This document shows positions 30,501-45,500 of a stretch of 64,000 nucleotides of DNA, one piece after another (the first letter of the stretch is position 1; every line of letters begins with the position of its first letter). A program made the position numbers and the translations under genes. The notes beneath the pieces were generated by a model, which saw only the letters and a program-made list of their open reading frames with translations, ran no database searches and was not told the origin of the DNA. The stretch lies in the NCBI GenBank assembly GCA_963693285.1, contig OY848917.1, forward strand, positions 7,388,118 through 7,452,117, in the 5' to 3' direction. The stretch is from Xestospongia muta. Taxonomy: Eukaryota; Porifera; Demospongiae; Haplosclerida; Petrosiidae.

Positions 30501-33500
30501 AAGATTACATTGAAATGCACTTAGAATTTATACTACATTATAATCACACTTACTGGCTATTATATTGTAATGGGAACATTTAGATCACAAGTAATCACAG
30601 CAACATAAAAAAGGAATAAAATCAATAGAGTAAAAAAAGATTACATTGAAATACACTTAGAATTTATACTACATTATATCACACTTACTGGCTATTATAT
30701 TGTAATGGGAACATTCAGATCACAAGTAATCACAGCAACATAAAAATGGAATAAAATCAATAGAGTAAAAATAGAATTATATTGAAATACACTTAGAATT
30801 TATACTACATTATATCACACTTACATCCTATTATATTGTAATGGTAACATTCAGATCACAAGTAATCACAGCAACATAAAAATGGAATAAAATCAATAGA
30901 GTAAAAAAAGATTACATTGAAATGCACTTAGAATTTATACTACATTATATCACATTTATTTCCTATTATATTGTAATGGTAACATTCAGATCACAAGTAA
31001 TCACAACAACATAAAAATGGAATAAAATCAATAGAGTAAAAATAGAATTATATTGAAATACACTTAGAATTTATACTACATTATATCACACTTACATCCT
31101 ATTATATTGTAATGGTAACATTCAGATCACAAGTAATCACAGCAACATAAAAATGGAATAAAATCAATAGAGTAAAAAAAGATTACATTGAAATGCACTT
31201 AGAATTTATACTACATTATATCACATTTATTTCCTATTATATTGTAATGGTAACATTCAGATCACAAGTAATCACAACAACATAAAAATGGAATAAAATC
31301 AATAAAGTAAAAAAGCATTACATCGAAATACACTTAGAATTTATACTACATTATATATCACACTTACTGGCTGTTATGTTGTAATGAGAACATTCAGATC
31401 ACAAGTAATCACAGCAACATAAAAATGGAATTGATCAATAGAGTAATAAAGCATTACATTAACAACACGAATTGTGAAATCTAATAATCTTAACCTTTTC
31501 CAATAACATTATGAACTTAAGCTGTGCTTGTTTGTTTTTTTTGTGTTTTTTTCTTACATTACTATAATTTCTATGTTATATTTTCGTTAGTAATTACTAT
31601 ACATTTATTCACACAGCTTAAAGATTACAATAAAACATACCAATTCTTATCATTTGAATTACCTTAGTAACAATGTTCAGGTCAGCATTGTGGTTGACTA
31701 ATATTTCAACAATCTTTGTATGTCCTTCATAACTTGCATAATGAAGGGCCGACCATCCAACCTATTGTAACAACAAACAAACTAGTAACAGTCAAATTAG
31801 ACTACTAACAGTACAAACACAGAATTCAAAAAATATCTTAAATTTTAATTTTCTACATTAATTGTCATGATACAATATAATATTCTTCTACATTGTCTAC
31901 ATGTAGCTCATGTTATACATTTATGACATGACTACATCTATTTGCAATGAGTATTATTGGAATTTTTTAAACAAATAATCCAGCATTTGACAAGAACGTA
32001 ACTCATTGTTCTTCGTGTAATCAACTATCATTACATCAGTACTTCCATAGGAGGTACATGCAAGTATAATACACTTCTATATCTTCAGAATTTTATAAGA
32101 TACTTCAAAGATAAATAAATCATGCTTCACATCAAGATCTTCATCACTATGCTATGTGTGCACCTGAATTGATCATTTAAAAAGTCATAAAACATGTTGT
32201 CTTTATTTGCACTCATAGAAAAAAAGACAATTACACTTTTTGCCTAATATTATTGTGTAGACTTAATATCCTGTTCTCCTTCCAATATTAATCTTATTGA
32301 GCATATTACTACAGAAAACAATTCAATAATTTAACAGTATCACTACAATTATAAGACTATCATAATTAACAACTTTCTTTTAGACAAAAGAACTTCTATT
32401 TTATCTATATTTATATAGGGCTTGTTGTACACACATAAGCACTTACTCTGTTAAAAAGATCTAAATTGGCTCCTTTCTGTGTTAGAATCAAAACAACATC
32501 TTTGTGTCCCTTCTTTGCTGCTAAAATGACTGGAGTAGATCCTTCCTAAATATATTATAATAACATAACAGTTAAATATTATCTATAAAAACACTGTTGT
32601 ATATGTATTGCATCACTATATTTTGCCATAATAGCAAAACACATGTACAAATGTCAACTAGAACACTTAACAATTATTATATTATAAAGGAAGCATTCAG
32701 ATCACAAATGATCCCAGTAAATTTAAAATGGAATAAAATCAATAGAGTATAAAAGCATTTAAATTGAAATACACTTAGAATTTAACTACATTATATCACA
32801 TTTACTTCCTATTATATCGTAATGGAACATTCAAATTAAAAGAAATCACAACAACATAACAATAGAATAAAGTCAATAGAGTAAAAAGGCATTACAATTT
32901 GAAATACACTTAGAATTATACTACATTATATCACACTTACTAGCTATTATATTGTAATGGAACATTCAGATCACAAGTAATCACAGCAACATAAAAATTG
33001 AATAAAATCAACAGAGTAAAAATAGAATTACATTGAAATGCACTTAGAATTTATACTACATTATATCACATTTATTTCCTATTATATTCTAATGGGAACA
33101 TTCAGATCAGAAGTAATCACAGCAACATAAAAATGGAATAAAATCAATAGAGTAAAAAAAAAATTACATGGAAATACACTTAGAAATTATACTACATTAT
33201 ATCACACTTACTAGCTATTATATTGTAATGGGAACATTCAGATCACAAGTAATCACAGCAACATAAAAATGGAATAAAATCAATAGAGTAAAAAAAGAAT
33301 TACTTTGAAATACACTTAGAATTTATACTACATTATATCACACTTACAAACTATTATATTGTAATGGGAACATTCAGATCACAAATAATCACAGCAACAT
33401 AAAAATGGAATAAAATCAATAGAGTAAAAATAGAATTACATTGAAATACACTTAGAATTTATACTACATTATATCACACTTACATCCTATTATATTGTAA

Positions 33501-36500
33501 TGGTAACATTCAGATCACAAGTAATCACAGCAACATAAAAATGGAATAAAATCAATAGAGTAAAATTAGCATTACATTGAAATACATTTAGAATTTATAC
33601 TACATTATATCACACTTACATCCTATTATATTGTAATGGGAACATTCAGATCACAAGTAATCACAGCAACATAAAAATGGAATAAAATCAATAGAGTAAA
33701 AAAAGAATTACATTGAAATACACTTAGAATTTATACTACATTATATCACACTCACTCGCTATTATATTGAAATGGGAACATTCAGGTCACAAGTAATCAC
33801 AGCAACATAAAAATGGAATAAAATCAATAGAGTAAAAAAAGAATTATATTGAAATACACTTAGAATTTATACTACATTATATCACACTTACAATCTATTT
33901 TATTGTGATGAGAACATTCAGATCACAAGTAATCACAGCAACATAAAAATGGAATAAAATCAATACTGAAATAAAGCATTACATTAACAACATGAATTGC
34001 AAAATCTAATAATCTTAAATTTCCTGTAACATTATGAACTTAAGCTGTGCTTGTTTGTTTCTTTGTGTTTATTTCTTACATTACTATAATTTCTATGTTA
34101 TATTTTCGTTAGTAATTACTATACATTTATTTATTTACACAGCTTAAAGATTACAATAAAACATACCAATTCTTATCATTTGAGTTACCTTAGTAACAAT
34201 GTTCAGGTCAGCATTATGGTTGACTAATATTTCAACAATTTTTGTATGTCCTTCATAACTTGCATAATGAAGGGCCGACCATCCAATCTAGTGTAAGAAC
34301 AAACAAAGTAGTAACAATCAAATTAGACTACTAACAGTACAAAGACAGACTTCATAAAAATATCTTAAATTATAATTTTCCACTTTAATTGTCATGATAC
34401 AATATAATATTCTTCTACATTGTCTACATGTAGCTCGCGTTTTACATTTATGACATGACTACATCCATTACTAATGAGCATTTTTGGAATTTTTTAAACA
34501 AATAATCCAGCATTTGACAAGAATGTAACTCATTGTTCTTCGTGTAATCAACTATCATTACATCAGTACTTCCATAGGAGGTACATGCAAGTATAATACA
34601 CTTCTATATCTTCAGAATTTTAAAAGATACTTCAAAGATAAATAAATCATGCTTCACATCAAGATCTTCATTAATATGCTATGTGTGCACCTGAATTGAT
34701 CATTTAAAAAGTCAAAAAACATGTTGTCTTTATTTGCACTCATAGAAAAAAAAAACAATTACACCTTCTGCCTAATATTATCGTGTAGACTTAATATCCT
34801 GTTATCCTTCCAATATTAATCTTATTGAGCATATTACTACAGAAAACAATTCAATAATTAACAGTATCACTACAATTATAAGACTATCATAATTAACAAC
34901 TTTCTTTTAGACAAAAGAACTTCTATTTTATCTGTATTTATATAGGGCTTGTTGTACACACATAAGCACTTACTCTGTTAAAAAGATCTAAATTGGCTCC
35001 TTTCTGTGTTAGAATCAAAACAACATCTTTGTGTCCCTTCTTTGCTGCTAAAATGACTGGAGTAGATCCTTCCTAAATATATTATAATAACATAACAGTT
35101 AAATATTATCTATAGAAACACTGTTGTATATGTATTGCATCACTATACTAGTAACATTATAAACTAAGACAACATTATCATAATAATTATTCTTACACCT
35201 AACATACAAACACGATAAACTAACACCTTCAAAGAAAGACTTGAAACAAAATCTAATGCTTATTCATATTTTAGATAGAATAAATTCAAGAAATTTTTTT
35301 TGCCATAATAGCAAAACACATGTACAAATGTCAACTAGAACACTTAACAATTATTATATTATAAAGGAAGCATTCAGATCACAAATGATCCCAGTAAATT
35401 TAAAATGGAATAAAATCAATAGAGTATAAAAGCATTTAAATAGAAATACACTTAGAATTTAACTACATTATATCACATTTACTTCCTATTATATCGTAAT
35501 GGAACATTCAAATTAAAAGAAAACACAGCAACATAACAATGGAATAAAATCAATAGAGTAAAAAGGCATTACAATTTGAAATACACTTAGAATTATACTA
35601 CATTATATCACACTTACAAACTATTATATTGTAATGGGAACATTCAGATCACAAGTAATCACAGCAACATAAAAATGGAATAAAATCAATAGAGTAAAAA
35701 TAGAATCACATTGAAATACATTTAGAATTTATACTACATTATATCACACTTACTGGCTATTACATTGTAATGGGAACATTTAGATCACAAGTAATCACAG
35801 CAACATAAAAATGGAATAAAATCAATAGAGTAAAAATAGAATTACATTGAACTACACTTAGAATTTATACTACATTATATCATACTTACTCGCTATTATA
35901 TTGTAATGAGAACATTCAGATTACAAGAAATCACAGCAACATAAAAAATGGAATAAAATCAATAGAGTAAAAAAGCATTACATTGAAATACACTTAGAAT
36001 TTATACTACATTATATCACACTTACTCGCTATTATATTGTAATGGGAACATTCAGATTAAAAGAAATCACAGCAACATAAAAAATGGAATAAAATCAATA
36101 GAGTAAAATTAGCATTACATTGAAATACACTTAGAATTTATACTACATTATATCACACTTACAAACTATTATATTTTAATGGGAACATTCAGATCACAAA
36201 TAATCACAGCAACATAAAAATGGAATAAAATCAATACTGAAATAAAGCATTACATTAACAACATGAATTGCAAAATCTAATAATCTTAAATTTCCTGTAA
36301 CATTATGAACTTAAGCTGTGCTTGTTTGTTTCTTTGTGTTTATTTCTTACATTACTATAATTTCTATGTTATATTTTCGTTAGTAATTACTATACATTTA
36401 TTTATTTACACAGCTTAAAGATTACAATAAAACATACCAATTCTTATCATTTGAGTTACCTTAGTAACAATGTTCAGGTCAGCATTATGGTTGACTAATA

Positions 36501-39500
36501 TTTCAACAATTTTTGTATGTCCTTCATAACTTGCATAATGAAGGGCCGACCATCCAATCTAGTGTAAGAACAAACAAAGTAGTAACAATCAAATTAGACT
36601 ACTAACAGTACAAAGACAGACTTCATAAAAATATCTTAAATTATAATTTTCCACTTTAATTGTCATGATACAATATAATATTCTTCTACATTGTCTACAT
36701 GTAGCTCGCGTTTTACATTTATGACATGACTACATCCATTACTAATGAGCATTTTTGGAATTTTTTAAACAAATAATCCAGCATTTGACAAGAATGTAAC
36801 TCATTGTTCTTCGTGTAATCAACTATCATTACATCAGTACTTCCATAGGAGGTACATGCAAGTATAATACACTTCTATATCTTCAGAATTTTAAAAGATA
36901 CTTCAAAGATAAATAAATCATGCTTCACATCAAGATCTTCATTAATATGCTATGTGTGCACCTGAATTGATCATTTAAAAAGTCAAAAAACATGTTGTCT
37001 TTATTTGCACTCATAGAAAAAAAAAACAATTACACCTTCTGCCTAATATTATCGTGTAGACTTAATATCCTGTTATCCTTCCAATATTAATCTTATTGAG
37101 CATATTACTACAGAAAACAATTCAATAATTAACAGTATCACTACAATTATAAGACTATCATAATTAACAACTTTCTTTTAGACAAAAGAACTTCTATTTT
37201 ATCTGTATTTATATAGGGCTTGTTGTACACACATAAGCACTTACTCTGTTAAAAAGATCTAAATTGGCTCCTTTCTGTGTTAGAATCAAAACAACATCTT
37301 TGTGTCCCTTCTTTGCTGCTAAAATGACTGGAGTAGATCCTTCCTAAATATATTATAATAACATAACAGTTAAATATTATCTATAGAAACACTGTTGTAT
37401 ATGTATTGCATCACTATACTAGTAACATTATAAACTAAGACAACATTATCATAATAATTATTCTTACACCTAACATACAAACACGATAAACTAACACCTT
37501 CAAAGAAAGACTTGAAACAAAATCTAATGCTTATTCATATTTTAGATAGAATAAATTCAAGAAATTTTTTTTGCCATAATAGCAAAACACATGTACAAAT
37601 GTCAACTAGAACACTTAACAATTATTATATTATAAAGGAAGCATTCAGATCACAAATGATCCCAGTAAATTTAAAATGGAATAAAATCAATAGAGTATAA
37701 AAGCATTTAAATAGAAATACACTTAGAATTTAACTACATTATATCACATTTACTTCCTATTATATCGTAATGGAACATTCAAATTAAAAGAAAACACAGC
37801 AACATAACAATGGAATAAAATCAATAGAGTAAAAAGGCATTACAATTTGAAATACACTTAGAATTATACTACATTATATCACACTTACAAACTATTATAT
37901 TGTAATGGGAACATTCAGATCACAAGTAATCACAGCAACATAAAAATGGAATAAAATCAATAGAGTAAAATTAGCATTACATTGAAATACACTTAGAATT
38001 TATACTACATTATATCACACTTACAAACTATTATATTTTAATGGGAACATTCAGATCACAAATAATCACAGCAACATAAAAATGGAATAAAATCAATAGA
38101 GTAAAAATAGAATTACATTGAAATGCACTTAGAATTTATACTACATTATATCACACTTACAAACTATTATATTGCAATGGGAACATTTAGATCACAAGTA
38201 ATCACAGCAACATAAAAATGGAATAAAATCAATTGAGTAAAAATAGAATTACATTGAAATACACTTAGAATTTATACTACATTATATCACACTTACTCCC
38301 TATTATATTGTAATGGTAACATTCAGATCACAAGTAATCACAGAAACATAAAAATGGAATAAAATCAATTGAGTAAAAACAAAATTATATTGAAATACAC
38401 TTAGAATTTATACTACATTATATCACACTTACAAACTATTATATTGTAATGGGAACATTCAGATCACAAATAATCACAGCAACATAAAAATGGAATAAAA
38501 TCAATAGAGTAAAAATAGAATTACATTGAAATACACTTAGAATTTATACTACATTATATCACACTTACTGGCTATTATATTGTAATGGGAACATTTAGAT
38601 TACAAGTAATCACAGCAACATAAAAATGGAATAAAATCAATAGAGTAAAAAAAGAATTACATTGAAATACACTTAGAACTTATACTACATTATAATCACA
38701 CTTACTGGCTATTATATTGTAATGGGAACATTCAGATCACAAGTAATCACAGCAACATAAACATGGAATAAAATCAATATAGTAAAATTAGCATTACATT
38801 GAAATACACTTAGAATTTATACTACATTATATCACACTTACATTCTATTATATTGTAATGGGAACATTCAGATCACAAGTAATCACAGCAACATAAAAAT
38901 GAAATAAAATCAATAGAGTAAAATTAGCATTACATTGAAATACACTTAGAATTTATACTACATTATATCACACTTACATCCTATTATATTGTAATGGTAA
39001 CATTCAGATCACAAGTAATCACAGCAACATAAAATTGGAATAAAATCAATAGAGTAAAAATAGAATTACATTGAAATACACTTAGAATTTATACTACATT
39101 ATATCACACTTACTGGCTATTATATTGTAATGAGAACATTCAGATCACAAGTAATCACAGCAACATAAAAATGGAATAAAATCAATACTGAAATAAAGCA
39201 TTACATTAACAACACGAATTGTGAAATCTAATAATCTTAACCTTTTCCAGTAACATTATGATCTTAAGCTGTGCTTGTTTGTTTCTTTGTGTTTTTTTCT
39301 TACATTACTATAATTTCTATGTTATATTTTCGTTAGTAATTACTATACATTTATTTATACACAGCTTAAAGATTACAAAAAAACATACCAATTCTTATCA
39401 TTTGAATTACCTTAGTAACAATGTTCAGGTCAGCATTGTGGTTGACTAATATTTCAACAATTTTTGTATGTCCTTCATAACTTGCATAATGAAGGGCCGA

Positions 39501-42500
39501 CCATCCAACCTATTGTAACAACAAACAAATTAGTAACAGTCAGATTAGACTACTAACAGTACAAACACAGAATTCAAAAAATATCTTAAATTTTAATTTT
39601 CTACATTAATTGTCATGATACAATATAATATTCTTCTACATTGTCTACATGTAGCTCATGTTATACATTTATGACATGACTACATCTATTTGCAATGAGT
39701 ATTATTGGAATTTTTTAAACAAATAATCCAGCATTTGACAAGAATGTAACTCATTGTTCTTCGTGTAATCAACTATCATTACATCAGTACTTCCATAGGA
39801 GGTACACGCAAGTATAATACACTTCTATATCTTCAGAATTTTAAAAGATACTTCAAAGATAAATAAATCATGCTTCACATCAAGATCTTCATCACTATGT
39901 TATGAGTGCACCTGAATTGATCATTTAAAAGGTCATAAAACATGTTGTCTTTATTTGCACTCATAGAAAAAAACAATTACACTTTTTCCCTAATATTATC
40001 GTGTAGACTTAATATCCTGTTCTCCTTCCAATATTAATCTTATTGAGCATATTACTACAGAAACAATTCAATAATTTAACAGTATCACTACAATTATAAG
40101 ACTATCATAATTAACAACTTTCTTTTAGACAAAAGAACTTCTATTTTACCTATATTTATATAGGGCTTGTTGTACACACATAAGCACTTACTCTGTTAAA
40201 AAGATCTAAATTGGCTCCTTTCTGTGTTAGAATCAAAACAACATCTTTGTGTCCCTTCTTTGCTGCTAAAATGACTGGAGTAGATCCTTCCTAAATATAT
40301 TATAATAACATAACAGTTAAATATTATCTATAAAAACACTGTTGTATATGTATTGCATCACTATATTTTGCCATAATAGCAAAACACATGTACAAATGTC
40401 AACTAGAACACTTAACAATTATTATATTATAAAGGAAGCATTCAGATCACAAATGATCCCAGTAAATTTAAAATGGAATAAAATCAATAGAGTATAAAAG
40501 CATTTAAATTGAAATAAACTTAGAATTTAACTACATTATATCACATTTACTTCCTATTATATCGTAATGGAACATTCAAATTAAAAGAAATCACAACAAC
40601 ATAACAATAGAATAAAATCAATAGAGTAAAAAGGCATTACAATTCGAAATACACTTAGAATTATACTACATTATATCACACTTACTAGCTATTATATTGT
40701 AATGGGAACATTCAGATCACAAGTAATCACAGCAACATAAAAATGGAATAAAATCAACAGAGTAAAAAAAGAATTACATTGAAATACACTTAGAATTTAT
40801 ACTACATTTTATCACATTTATTTCCTATTATATTCTAATGGGAACATTCAGATCACAAGTAATCACAGCAACATAAAAATGGAATAAAATCAATAGAGTA
40901 AAAATAGAATTACATTGAAATACACTTAGAATTTATACTACAATATATCACACTTACTCCCTATTATATTGTAATGGTAACATTCAGATCACAAGTAATC
41001 ACAGCAACATAAAAATGGAATAAAATCAATAGAGTAAAAATAGAATTACATTGAAATACACTTAGAATTTATACTACATTATATCACACTTACAAACTAT
41101 TATATTGTAATGGGAACATTCGGATCACAAGTAATCAAAGCAACATAAAAATGGAATAAAATCAATAGAGTAAAAATAGAATTACATTGAAATACACTTA
41201 GAATTATACTACATTATATCACACTTACATCCTATTATATTGTAATCGTAACATTCAGATCACAAATAATCACAGCAACATAAAAATGGAATAAAATCGA
41301 TAGAGTAAAAATAGAATTACAGTAAAATACACTAAGAATTTATACTACATTATATCACACTCACTCGCTATTATATTGTAATGGTAACATTCAGGTCACA
41401 AGTAATCACGGCAACATAAAAATGGAATAAAATCAATAGAGTAAAAATAAAATTACAATGAAATACACTTAGAATTTATACTACATTATATCACACTTAC
41501 TAGCTATTATATTGCAATGGGAACATTTAGATCACAAGTAATCACAGCAACATAAAAATGGAATAAAAACAATAAAGTAAAAATAGAATTACATTGAAAT
41601 ACACTTAGAATTATACTACATTATATCACACTTACATCCTATTATATTGTAATCGTAACATTCAGATCACAAGTAATCACAGCAACATAAAAATGGAATA
41701 AAATTGATAGAGTAAAAATAGAATTACAGTAAAATACACTAAGAATTTATACTGCATTATATCACACTCACTCGCTATTATATTGAAATGGTAACATTCA
41801 GATCACAAGTAATCACAGCAACATAAAAATGGAATAAAATCAATAGAGTAAAAAAATAATTATATTGAAATACACTTAGAATTTATACTACATTATATCA
41901 CACTTACAAACTATTATATTGTAATGGGAACATTCAGGTCACAAGTAATCACAGCAACATAAAAATGGAATAAAATCAATAGAGTAAAAAAAGAATTATA
42001 TTGAAATACACTTAGAATTTATACTACATTATATCACACTTACAAACTATTATATTGTAATGGGAACATTCAGATCACAAGTAATCACAGCAACATAAAA
42101 ATGGAATAAAATCAATAGAGTAAAAATAGAATTACATTGAAATACACTTAGAATATATACTACATTATATCACACTTACATCCTATTATATTGTAATGGT
42201 AACATTCAGATCACAAGTAATCACAGCAACATAAAAATGGAATAAAATCAATAGAGTAAAATTAACATTACATTGAAATACACCTAGAATTATACTACAT
42301 TATATCACACTTACATCCTATTATATTGTAATGAGAACATTCAGATCACAAGTAATCACAGCAACATAAAAATGGAATAAAATCAATAGAGTAAAAAAAG
42401 AATTACATTGAAATACACTTAGAATTTATACTACATTATATCAAATTTATTTCCTATTATATTCTAATAGGAACATTCAGATCATAAGTAATCACAGCAA

Positions 42501-45500
42501 CATAAAAATGGAATAAAATCAATAGAATAAAAATAGAATTACATTGAAATACACTAAGAATTTATACTACAATATATCACACTTACTCCCTATTATATTG
42601 TAATGGGAACATTCAGATCACAAGTAATCACAGCAACATAAAAATGGAATAAAATCAATAGAGTAAAAAAGAATTATATTGAAATACACTTAGAATTTAT
42701 ACTACATTATATCACACTTACTAGCTATTATATTGTAATGGTAACATTCAGATCACAAGTAATCACAGCAACATAAAAATGGAATAAAATCAATAGAATA
42801 AAAATAGAATTACATTGAAATACACTAAGAATTTATACTATATTATATCACACTCACTCGCTATTATATTGAAATAAGAACATTCAGGTCCCAAGTAATC
42901 ACAGCAACATAAAAATGGAATAAAATCAATAGAGTAAAAAAAGAATTATATTGAAATACACTTAGAATTTATACTACATTATATCACACTTACAATCTAT
43001 TTTATTGTAATGAGAACATTCAGATCACAAGTAATCACAGCAACATAAAAATGGAATAAAATCAATAGAGTAAAGTTAGCATTACATTGAAATACACTTA
43101 GAATTTATACTACATTATATATCACACTTACTGGCTATTATATTGTAATGAGAACATTCAGATCACAAGTAATCACAGCAACATAAAAATGAAATAAAAT
43201 CAATACATTAATAAAGCATTACATTAACAACATGAATTGCGAAATCTAATAATGTTAAATTTCCTGTAACATTATGAACTTAAGCTGTGCTTGTTTGTTT
43301 CTTAGTGTTTTTTTCTTACATTACTATAATTTCTATGTTATATTTTCGTTAGTAATTACTATACATTTATTTACACAGCTTAAAGATTACAATAAAATAT
43401 ACCAATTCTTGTCATTTGAGTTACCTTAGTAACAATGTTCAGGTCAGCATTGTGGTTGACTAATATTTCAACAATCTTTGTATGTTCTTCATAACTTGTA
43501 TAATGAAGGGCTGACCATCCATCCTATTGCAACAAAAAACAAACTAGTAACAGTCAAATTAGACTACTAACAGTACAAACACAGAATTCAAAATTTTAAT
43601 TTTCTACTTTAATTGTCATGATACAATATAATATTCTTCTACATTGTCTACATGTAGCTCATGTTATACATCTATGGCATGACTACATCCATTTGTAATG
43701 AGTATTTTTTGAATTTTTTAAACAAATAATCCAGCATTTGACAAGAATGTAACTCATTGTTCTTCGTGTAATCAACTATCATTACATCAGTACTTCCATA
43801 GGAGGTACATGCAAGTATAATACACTTCTATATCTTCAGAATTTTAAAAGATACTTCAAAGATAAATAAATCATGCTTCACATCAAGATCTTCATCACTA
43901 TGTTATGAGTGCACCTGAATTGATCATTTAAAAAGTCATAAAACATGTTGTATTTATTTGTCAATTTGTGTTAAATAATCAGGAAAATTAATCACTGCAC
44001 TCATAGTAAAACAATTACATTTTTTGCCTAATATTATTGTGTAAATTTTAAATATGTATATCCTTCAAAGCTTGCATAATGAAGGGCCAACCATCCAACC
44101 TAGTGTAAGAACAAACAAACTTTTAACAGTCAAATTAGACTGCTAAAAATACAAACACAAACTTCACAAAAGTGGTTACCAACTGGTTTAGGTTTTGCAC
44201 TTAATACAAATATATAAAGAGAGACCATCAACAAATTCGACTAGCCATGCTTAAACTCGTGTAGTGAATGAAACGTCATCATAATAAACCCAGACCATCG
44301 AATCGTCATTAATTTGAAAAAGTAGTAATTATGATGTCAACATGTTTAAATAATTACACACATGCACAACCAGTAGTCACCAGGTGTTCTACTCTTTATT
44401 AAAATGCCTGGGTACGAGGCTATCGTGTGCACTTGAACTGATCATTAAAAAGTCATAAAACATGTCATCTTCATCTATCAATTTGTGTTAAATAAACAGG
44501 AAAATCAATCACTGCACACATTGTAAAACAATTACACTTTTTGCCTAATATTATCACGTGGACTTTGTATCTTGTTCTTCTTTCAATATTCACCTTATTA
44601 AGCATATCATTAAAGATAATAATTTAACCTGAACAGTATCACTACATTTACAAGGCTCCAAAATAAAAACTCTCTTTAAGGAAAAGCATTTATTTTTAGC
44701 TATACGTGATTTTTGTATATATATAAACACTTACTCTTTTAACAACATCTTGATATGTTTATTATTAAATAGGGAATCCAGGTTAACAATACTGGAAGAA
44801 TTTAATAATTTTTTTGGGCTCAAAACATATAACCTTATAACTGTTAATTAATGATTATGATGATGGCATCTGTAACCTTAAAAACAAGCCTAGTATTAAT
44901 TGTATTAAAAAGAAATATGCTTAGTTGTGTTGCTTCATTTAATGTGTAAAGTTTAATGTTATAATAATAAAACTAACCGAATCAGTAGCATTTACATCAG
45001 CTCCTCTGGAAACAGCAACTTTTATTCCCGACATATCATTTTTCTTAGCACATTTAATTAGACTGTCATCCTATGATAAAAACAAAAACACTAAATGTAT
45101 ATGATAAAATTTCTATAATTTCAAAGTGTTTGAAATAAAATTACCAGGTAGAGAAGCAAACATAAGGGTAAACAAACTACAATAACCATATTTCATTAAT
45201 TAATAGTTTGTTATTATAATACAAGAAATCATACTTATCAGCTATTTTATAATGTATCCATATGTCAGGTAATAATGTCAAAGGTGAAACAGACTATGAT
45301 AATAGTCATATTATATAGCTCTATGTAGTCATTATTCATGTTTACAAGTGAAAAATTGATTTACAGTCATGTCCCCGAGAGATATAGTTCATGAGATTAC
45401 ACAAGCTCAATTAATATACATGTAGATATTACAAAATTACTAGTGTCATAAGTAAATATATATATAATAAATTTATCGATGGAACTGTCTGTATGCTGTC

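Larger units (their letters stand above)
33925..37971. repeat. Recent 2,271-bp tandem duplication containing A and B exons
   Basis: 33925-35700 matches 36196-37971 base for base where compared, at a constant offset of 2,271 bp: A4/A3, B3/B2, the intron between them and the satellite edges. Break points fall inside satellite DNA. Confidence 0.9.

Noticed and set aside
35241..35429. 62-codon plus-strand ORF, repeated identically at 37512-37700
   Set aside because: It runs from intron sequence into satellite monomers. Its conservation is explained by the 2,271-bp duplication, and it has no domain or splice support.
14650..43226. Satellite arrays as a CRISPR array
   Set aside because: Monomers are ~136 bp, head-to-tail, without unique spacers, and lie in introns of a eukaryotic gene.
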